The notes under the pieces are model-generated. The model saw only the letters and a list, made by a program, of their open reading frames with translations, searched no databases and was not told the origin of the DNA. 64,000 nucleotides of DNA from Paenibacillus profundus (lineage in GTDB: Bacteria; Bacillota; Bacilli; Paenibacillales; Paenibacillaceae), in NCBI RefSeq assembly GCF_021369635.1, contig NZ_JAJNBZ010000003.1:372168-436167 (forward strand). The letters run 5' to 3'. The translations under genes were made by a program, and so were the position numbers. Below are positions 58,556 through 64,000 of the stretch, one piece after another. Each line of letters begins with the position of its first letter. Position 1 is the first letter of the stretch.

Positions 58556-60340
58556 TCAATTGTTTTGGTTCGTGCAATTCTCAATAGGCAATAGAAGCGT
58601 CACCGTTGTTCCGACGCCCAATTCACTTTTGAATATAACCTCCGCAAGATTGCCATAGAACATCTTGACCCGGGAGAAGACGTTGCTTAAGCCATATAAT
58701 CCTTTATCTGTCGTTTCCAAAAAAGACAGGGGTGCTGTTTTGTTGGCGATTTCGCTCAGGACTTGATGAATAGATTGAACTCGTTCTTCGCTTATGCCTG
58801 CTCCGTTATCTTGTACAGAAAGAATTAACTTCCCTGACTCAATAAAACTCGAAATGGTTAACACTCCCCCGCGTCGTTTTTGTTCCAGCCCATGAATAAC
58901 TGCATTTTCCACTAACGGTTGCAAGAGCAGCTTGAGCACGGGAATTGATTTGGATTCTTCTTGTACCTCATATATAACTTGGAAGCTGTTCAAGAACCGA
59001 ATCTGCTGGATACGAATGTAGTAATCCAGATGTGTCATCGTTTCATCTACCGTGAATGTATCCTGACCTTTATGAAGACTTAGCCGGAAGAAGTGGGATA
59101 GATTCAATACCATCTCACTTATCTCCTCAGCCTCGTAGTTCTGGGCCGTCCAATATATTGAATCCAATGTATTGTACAGGAAATGCGGGTTAATTTGAGA
59201 TTGAAGAAAGGTAAGCTCCGTTCGCGCAATACGAAGCTGTTGTTCATAGTGATTTTGAATCAGATGCTTTTGATGTTTGACCATTTGATTGTAAGCGTTC
59301 ATGAGATATCCGAATTCGTCTTTTCTTCCGGTGTCCAACTGAATGTTGTAATTTCCTCCGATAAGTCCTTTCATTGCATCTTTTAATTGCCCTAAAGGCG
59401 ATGCGATCCGATTGTAAATTCCCCACGAGATAAATAAGGCAAGCATAAAGCTGCTCGCTATAATTAAATAAGTATATTGACGCATCGTCTTCGTTTCCGC
59501 ATAAATCTCATCAATTGGCAGAAAGAAATCTAGCGTCCATGGATACCGGGCAGATTCTACACTCGCTCCCAGCCTGTCAGCCTCCTTAATAGATACACTT
59601 TGAATACGGTCTGAGGGTGATAGAATTGTCTGACCATCCCTGCCCCGCAACACAACGCTAGTGTGATTAGAAGCTAATAAAGGTTTCAGAATAGCTGTGA
59701 GTTTGTTTTTATTTAAAGTCACAATCAATAAATTTGGTTTCCTCTCGCTGTTGTACAGATCCATGGTCCGTGTGAACGAGATCGTATCGCTATCAATCAG
59801 CTGCCCAAATGAATGGTTTTCCCCTTTTTTTTGCTCGGGCATCATTAGCTCAGTACCGTTATCTAAATGAGCTGCCAAACTTGCAAGCCATTTCCGTTCC
59901 TCTGCTCCCCCGATGCGACGACCCCCGAACTTCGTGGATAGCATCGTATGGGTCCCTGCATGGTAAATGGATATTTGGGAGACCATCTGGCTGACCGCTG
60001 TAACGTTCCATAGCTCCTCAAGCAATTCACTATACTGTACGATGGTTTGCGGAGACAATTCATTTTCGTTTACTTCCAATCTTTCGATTATCTTTTTATT
60101 CGTTGCGATCAGGTTGGTTAGCACTTCACTATTATGCAAGGTCAATTCAAGATTATTCATTACGGACTCCAGCTTTTGCCGGGTCTGCTCTGTTGCTTGT
60201 TTCACAATAATTTGATTCGCCCGGTTGTTCACGTATAAGCTAACGATAACTAAAGGAAGAAGCACGATGAAGAAATAGGTGGTTAGGCGAATATGCGAGC
60301 TTTGCAGGAACTTATTGTATAAGCGTATGAACAATTTCAT
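58556..60340 (-). CDS. YesM-type sensor histidine kinase
   Basis: A 594-residue kinase: N-terminal membrane helix (about 20-40), extracellular Cache-like sensing region (about 45-295), second helix (about 298-318), HAMP (about 320-375), phospho-acceptor His386 in QSQINPHFLYNTLDSIYW (His_kinase family of the LytS/YesM type) and an ATPase domain (LLQPLVENAVIHGLEQKRRGG, VQDNGAGIS, LYGLSNVFSRVKMFYG). Its ATG overlaps the stop of the membrane-anchored binding protein gene by four bases. Confidence 0.93.
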   Translation of the reverse strand: MKLFIRLYNKFLQSSHIRLTTYFFIVLLPLVIVSLYVNNRANQIIVKQATEQTRQKLESVMNNLELTLHNSEVLTNLIATNKKIIERLEVNENELSPQTIVQYSELLEELWNVTAVSQMVSQISIYHAGTHTMLSTKFGGRRIGGAEERKWLASLAAHLDNGTELMMPEQKKGENHSFGQLIDSDTISFTRTMDLYNSERKPNLLIVTLNKNKLTAILKPLLASNHTSVVLRGRDGQTILSPSDRIQSVSIKEADRLGASVESARYPWTLDFFLPIDEIYAETKTMRQYTYLIIASSFMLALFISWGIYNRIASPLGQLKDAMKGLIGGNYNIQLDTGRKDEFGYLMNAYNQMVKHQKHLIQNHYEQQLRIARTELTFLQSQINPHFLYNTLDSIYWTAQNYEAEEISEMVLNLSHFFRLSLHKGQDTFTVDETMTHLDYYIRIQQIRFLNSFQVIYEVQEESKSIPVLKLLLQPLVENAVIHGLEQKRRGGVLTISSFIESGKLILSVQDNGAGISEERVQSIHQVLSEIANKTAPLSFLETTDKGLYGLSNVFSRVKMFYGNLAEVIFKSELGVGTTVTLLLPIENCTNQNN

Positions 60341-61926
60341 TGTTCGCCCTCATGCGGATGGGCTTTGTACCATTCATTCACTTCTTTTGTAACCTGGCTC
60401 CCTCCATTTTGTTTCCATTGCTGCGCATAGGCATCAAATGATTCTATAGGAGCTACACCGAGTACGATTTTTACAAACAATTCTCGTGACCCGGCAAGTC
60501 CACCCCATTTTTTCAGCATCGTAGGCGTAGGCGAACCCAAAAATGCGTCGTGTATAGCATGCCTTTCAACCCTTTGGATGTTGTCATACAAACGATACTG
60601 CTTTCCATAGGAGTCGACGCGGGCTCGAAGCATCTTCCGATCGTCCACATTCACTAACGCAGAATAGATCCCTCTATATAAATGCTTATCATGCTCGGCA
60701 AAATCACTAATGATTTCTCCGCCTTTTCGCTTCCAGACCTGCTGCTCGAATCCAAAGACTAAGGATGTCAGTCCCTTGCCTGCGATAAAATTCAAAAAGC
60801 GAATCACATCACCGGCATGAAGGCTTTCCTTGGGAACCACCTGATATCCGTAAATAGTCCTTCCGTTCACTCCCTGCTCACCATTTTTTCCAATTGGATT
60901 TTCCAGAGGAATCCATTTGGCTTTCGGGTCTTTTTTCATATTTTGGGCTATCGCGCCGCGCGTATCATACCAAGCGGCGGAGAACAGGCCGACTTTCCCC
61001 TCCACGATTTTCTCTAACATGGTCTGTCTATTTGTGTGGAGCGGGAAATCTGGATCGATCCATTTCTGTTTATATAATTCCGCCAAAAAGGACAACGCTT
61101 CTTTCGTTTCCGGCAAAATGTCTGCATAGACGAGCTCTCCCCGACGCTCGGTCCATTGATTCAATTGAACTCCATGTGCGCCAAAGAAAGGAGAAGAATG
61201 CTCAAGATTTGCCATCATCGTAAAGCCAAAGGTGTCGTTCTTGCCGTTGCCATCCGGATCGCGCTCTGTAAACGCTTGAATCACCTTCTTGTAATCTTCA
61301 AGCGTTACTGGCTGCGGCAGCTTCAAATTGTCCAACCAATCTTTTCGGATGTACATAAGTTCGTTTCCATGAACTAAATTAACACTCGGGATCGCATAAA
61401 TATGTCCGCCGATTGTTACTTGATCCCATACCTCTTTAGGTATGACGCGCTTTAAGCCAGATCCATATTTTTCAATCCAACCCTCAAGCGGCATTAACTT
61501 ATTCTGATCGACATAGCGAAAGAACTGAATTTTAGAATAAATACTGAGCATATCTGGGAGGTTCGTATCAGAAGAGAGGATATTGTGCACCGTATTTTCA
61601 TAACTTGTTACGGGTGGTATGTACACGTCTACATTTAAACCGTTCTGTTTTTCTATGTAGGTTAAGTAAGGATTATGATTTTCGTCCAAGCCGTCCGGAA
61701 AAGGAAAACTCAAATCATTGATAACGATGGAAATCGTATTCTTCTCTTGTGAACTCGCTTCTTTGGAATTTCCGGTAATGTTGGAGGCAGTCTCAGGAAC
61801 CAACAAGAAACTCAAGAACATAAAAGCAAGAATGTAAATAACAAAAAATAGTGTATTTAAGATTTTACTGATCCATAACATAGTAAGGATCGCCCTTTCA
61901 ATTTTTATGTTCCCTCCGACACCCAT
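60337..61926 (-). CDS. Membrane-anchored extracellular solute-binding protein
   Basis: A 529-residue (or 514 from ATG 61881) binding protein of the LplA/YtcQ family (FTLDYLKLPQPVTLEDYKKVIQAFTERDPDGNGKNDTFGFT is represented by LKLPQPVTLEDYKK and ERDPDGNGKNDTFGF here). It has a hydrophobic N-terminal segment (about 22-42) but no lipobox Cys, so it should stay tethered by an uncleaved helix. It overlaps the sensor-kinase gene by four bases and there is no permease gene in the operon, which suggests a sensory accessory role rather than transport. Neither candidate start has a good ribosome site. Confidence 0.85.
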   Translation of the reverse strand: MGVGGNIKIERAILTMLWISKILNTLFFVIYILAFMFLSFLLVPETASNITGNSKEASSQEKNTISIVINDLSFPFPDGLDENHNPYLTYIEKQNGLNVDVYIPPVTSYENTVHNILSSDTNLPDMLSIYSKIQFFRYVDQNKLMPLEGWIEKYGSGLKRVIPKEVWDQVTIGGHIYAIPSVNLVHGNELMYIRKDWLDNLKLPQPVTLEDYKKVIQAFTERDPDGNGKNDTFGFTMMANLEHSSPFFGAHGVQLNQWTERRGELVYADILPETKEALSFLAELYKQKWIDPDFPLHTNRQTMLEKIVEGKVGLFSAAWYDTRGAIAQNMKKDPKAKWIPLENPIGKNGEQGVNGRTIYGYQVVPKESLHAGDVIRFLNFIAGKGLTSLVFGFEQQVWKRKGGEIISDFAEHDKHLYRGIYSALVNVDDRKMLRARVDSYGKQYRLYDNIQRVERHAIHDAFLGSPTPTMLKKWGGLAGSRELFVKIVLGVAPIESFDAYAQQWKQNGGSQVTKEVNEWYKAHPHEGEQ

Positions 61927-62028
61927 TCGACATGTGTAATACAGATATAAATGAGCGTGTTAGACGTGAAAATGACACATATTGGCGAGAGGCTCCCCGA
62001 CTTGATTCGATACCAGATGACATCTCAA

Positions 62029-62058
62029 AGTATAATATACGTTCTCAATCGCTTACAA
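62029..62058 (-). promoter_or_regulatory. Promoter of the binding-protein/YesMN operon
   Basis: Minus strand TTGTAA (62053-62058), 18-bp spacer, TATACT (62029-62034); about 100 bases before the first possible start codon. Confidence 0.55.
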
Positions 62059-62208
62059 TACTATTTAATCAATTTGTTGAAATATAGGGTATTATAGTCG
62101 TCTTTTTTTTCAATTCTATATATTCCTAGATTAATCCGTCCCCTAGGCTAGGATAGTCGTCATAGTCCTCTAGTAAAAGTATAGTTAGTTAATAGGCAGT
62201 AGAGAGGC

Positions 62209-62376
62209 ATGGTACTATGGCAATACAGCGAAGAATTTAAATACTCAATCGTAAGAAGAATGATGCCACCCCAGAATGAGTCCGTAAATACAATAGCTAG
62301 AGAAACAGGATTATCAGAGGCAACCTTATATCAATGGAAAATTACAGAGGGAATAATACAACGGGTATACAACTAA
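62209..62376 (+). pseudogene. N-terminal scrap of an IS3-type transposase
   Basis: A 55-codon frame from ATG 62209: WQYSEEFKYSIVRRMMPPQN, then NTIARETGLSEATLYQWK, ending VYN at TAA 62374. This is the helix-turn-helix start of an IS3-family OrfA-like transposase; the rest is missing and no terminal repeats were found. Confidence 0.75.
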
Positions 62377-62440
62377 AAATGCAAATGTTCTTGTGCGTCG
62401 TATAGGATAGGGGCTAGGGAGAACGGATGGTATGAAAATA

Positions 62441-62463
62441 AAAAAACGGCATTTCTGCCGTTT
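62441..62463 (-). terminator. Terminator of the histidine kinase operon
   Basis: Minus strand AAACGGC-AGAAAT-GCCGTTT followed by further T (seven in all), about 50 bases after the kinase stop. Confidence 0.9.
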
Positions 62464-62513
62464 CCCGTTTCTTGTGAATCCTATTTTCCAGAGAAGAGTC
62501 TCTCTTGTTTCCT

Positions 62514-63902
62514 TTATTTATTTTTATCCGAATTAGGCAAGCTGATTCGAAACAAGGTGGAATACCGCTGATCCTTTTCCAGTTCAATTGTGCCTTCATG
62601 CAGCGTAATAATTTTTTTGCAAATGGCGAGACCTAAGCCCGTACTGTCTTTAATTGGATCATCACCACGTATGAATTCTTCAAAAATATGTTCCCTGATT
62701 GGTTCCTGAACGCCAATTCCGTCGTCTCCAATCAACAGAATAACGTTTCCTTCTTTTCGTTCACATGACACATAGAGAACAGTTTCCGCTGGATTATATC
62801 GCAGTGTATTGCTAATCAAGTTGGTGATGACGCGGCTCATATGTACTTTGTCCATCTTGACAAGGAGTGGTTCTTCCGGGATATGAGCTTCAAGTCCGAA
62901 CCCCTTCTCTTCAATTTCGGGATAAAATTCCACCACAAGCTGCTGAAACCACTTCGTTATGTTCACTTTCTCTTTATTCAATTCCGTATGCTTGTCATCC
63001 AGCTTCGCTAGTTCGAATAAGTCTTGGATCAAGTTGGCCATATAAGATGATTTATCGTAAATGTATTGAATATATTTGCGGGTATCCTTATCTTCTAATG
63101 CCTGATTGTCCAACAGAAGCTGCGAATATCCATAAATCGAGGTAATGGGTGTTTTCAAGTCATGCGACAGATGCAGCAGCATGTTTCTTTTGTTGTTCTC
63201 AGCTGCCTCTTTCTCTGCAGATGTGCGTTGCAAGCGTTCTGCCATGCCGTTAAAGGCGTCCTGTATTTCCGCGAATTCCTGTTCGGCAGAATAATGAAGC
63301 CGCTTCGTGTAATTGAAGTGTTCCATCTCTTTGATGCCTTCAACGATTTGCCTTAGTGGCTTTTTAACTTGTCTGACAGAATAACGGGCATAAAAGTAAA
63401 GCAAGATGAACAAAAAAACAGCAAACAATGCAGCGAAGATAGATGTCGCAGTAGATAATTTCAACAATCGTTCAGGAATTTTCCACAGTAATACATAGGA
63501 TTCGCCGTGCGGCCCCTCTGCATGATAGGCATGATAGGAAATCGAATCATCGTTTCTTTCTACATCCATTTTGGCATACATTTGACCATCTTGGTAACGG
63601 ACGATATCATCTTCTTTATTTCCTTTGACATAAATGATCTCGCCCAACTCATTCACAATTTCAAACCAACCGCCGTACTTGTCTAGCAAATGCCCGCTGA
63701 TGTTATCAAAAGGGTATTGGTAAATATCCGCGCCATTAATTTGAGTGACATCCAGCTCATCTATATACCTCTTCATAAACAGGTTTGTGCTAAGGAGCGA
63801 TACGACTATAGCCGCTATCATCAGTGCGCTGATCACTGCATAATTTCGAAAAAACAGCCTTTTCAATGGACGTCTGCCAGAGGAGCTATTTGCTTTTTTC
63901 AA
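62514..63902 (-). CDS. Sensor histidine kinase (HisKA, VanS/PhoR-like)
   Basis: A 462-residue membrane kinase: helix 1 (about 20-42), extracytoplasmic loop (about 45-140), helix 2 (about 147-170), HAMP (about 172-225), phospho-acceptor His247 in LLHLSHDLKTPITSIYGY, N-box (NLISNTLRYNP), G1 (DDGIGV) and G2 (GLGLAICK). It starts at TTG 63902, overlapping the end of the response-regulator gene by 17 bases, so both are co-translated. Stimulus unknown. Confidence 0.92.
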   Translation of the reverse strand: MKKANSSSGRRPLKRLFFRNYAVISALMIAAIVVSLLSTNLFMKRYIDELDVTQINGADIYQYPFDNISGHLLDKYGGWFEIVNELGEIIYVKGNKEDDIVRYQDGQMYAKMDVERNDDSISYHAYHAEGPHGESYVLLWKIPERLLKLSTATSIFAALFAVFLFILLYFYARYSVRQVKKPLRQIVEGIKEMEHFNYTKRLHYSAEQEFAEIQDAFNGMAERLQRTSAEKEAAENNKRNMLLHLSHDLKTPITSIYGYSQLLLDNQALEDKDTRKYIQYIYDKSSYMANLIQDLFELAKLDDKHTELNKEKVNITKWFQQLVVEFYPEIEEKGFGLEAHIPEEPLLVKMDKVHMSRVITNLISNTLRYNPAETVLYVSCERKEGNVILLIGDDGIGVQEPIREHIFEEFIRGDDPIKDSTGLGLAICKKIITLHEGTIELEKDQRYSTLFRISLPNSDKNK

Positions 63903-64000
63903 ACCGGTAGCCTAACCCCCTAATCGTAATGAGATGAACAGGCTTTCTTGGGTTATCCTCAATTTTCTCACGGATTTTGCTTATGTACACCATAATCAAG
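63886..64000 (-). CDS. OmpR-type response regulator, 5' part outside window
   Basis: Only the last 37 codons are present: VYISKIREKIEDNPRKPVHL, then ITIRGLGYRFEKSK, the C-terminal wing of an OmpR/PhoB winged helix (the RGxGYRF motif). It ends at TAG 63886 within the start of the kinase gene. The remainder lies beyond base 64000. Confidence 0.92.
   Translation of the reverse strand, partial: LIMVYISKIREKIEDNPRKPVHLITIRGLGYRFEKSK

Noticed and set aside
1-64000. CRISPR array, prophage, or toxin-antitoxin/restriction system
   Set aside because: No regularly spaced direct repeats, no cas, phage structural, recombinase or defence genes were recognised.

Overview
The window looks like chromosomal DNA of a Paenibacillus-like Gram-positive spore-former. 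The evidence is the gene content: Fur-, MntR-, LacI/CcpA- and MerR-type operators, a tyrosyl T-box, yclNOPQ-type siderophore uptake, a PpaC class II pyrophosphatase, a serine hydrolase with S-layer-homology repeats, a YesM/YesN two-component pair and an ECF sigma factor with a DUF4179 partner. Gene starts are mostly preceded by strong AGGAGG-like ribosome sites, and TTG and GTG starts are common. At least eight broken genes lie in 64 kb, which suggests a genome in decay. Species cannot be fixed from the sequence alone.

Layout. 1-5.3 kb: 3' part of a PepV dipeptidase, a broken VanZ-like gene, a phasin-like protein translationally overlapped with an ABC1/UbiB kinase, and a MerR/TipAS regulator behind a 19-bp-spacer promoter. 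5.3-15.2 kb is visibly AT-richer and holds a tyrosine decarboxylation locus on the minus strand: T-box + tyrS, a truncated rolling-circle plasmid Rep gene, then tyrP-tdcA-pdxK-nhaC, with a YerC/TrpR-like gene at its edge. It is expected to import tyrosine, decarboxylate it to tyramine, export tyramine and raise pH, and it carries its own pyridoxal kinase for the PLP cofactor. 15.2-16.7 kb holds decayed sensory genes. 16.7-20.6 kb is a Fur-boxed petrobactin-type siderophore ABC transporter. 20.9-33 kb is a mixture: sulfatase, broken histidine kinase, EEP-family hydrolase, EamA exporter, PepSY-like secreted protein, ppaC, serine hydrolase-SLH, a broken MmcQ/YjbR gene, and a double-GNAT acetyltransferase behind a transcription attenuator.

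33-49.5 kb: an ECF sigma/DUF4179 locus with a broken secreted-protein gene; a second double-GNAT protein; a DUF1836 regulator divergent from a CNNM/CBS/CorC membrane protein, with a shared operator motif; a broken erythromycin esterase; a TetR divergent from two membrane-protein genes over one large inverted repeat; an APH-like kinase and an orphan type II thioesterase; a YusQ/SDR/LysR module; an esterase; and a LacI regulator divergent from bdhA with a 22-bp perfect palindrome at the bdhA start site. 49.5-64 kb: a sugar ABC transporter with its LacI regulator and two cre-like sites, an MntR-boxed manganese ABC transporter, a YesN-YesM-solute-binding-protein signalling operon without permeases, an IS3-type transposase scrap, and a histidine kinase overlapping a response regulator that runs off the window.

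The most interesting signals are the uORF/attenuator upstream of the double-GNAT gene (32792-32945), the pdxK-containing tyramine operon with an embedded plasmid Rep relic, and the DUF1836 operator pair. All functions are inferred from sequence reading; no database search was run.
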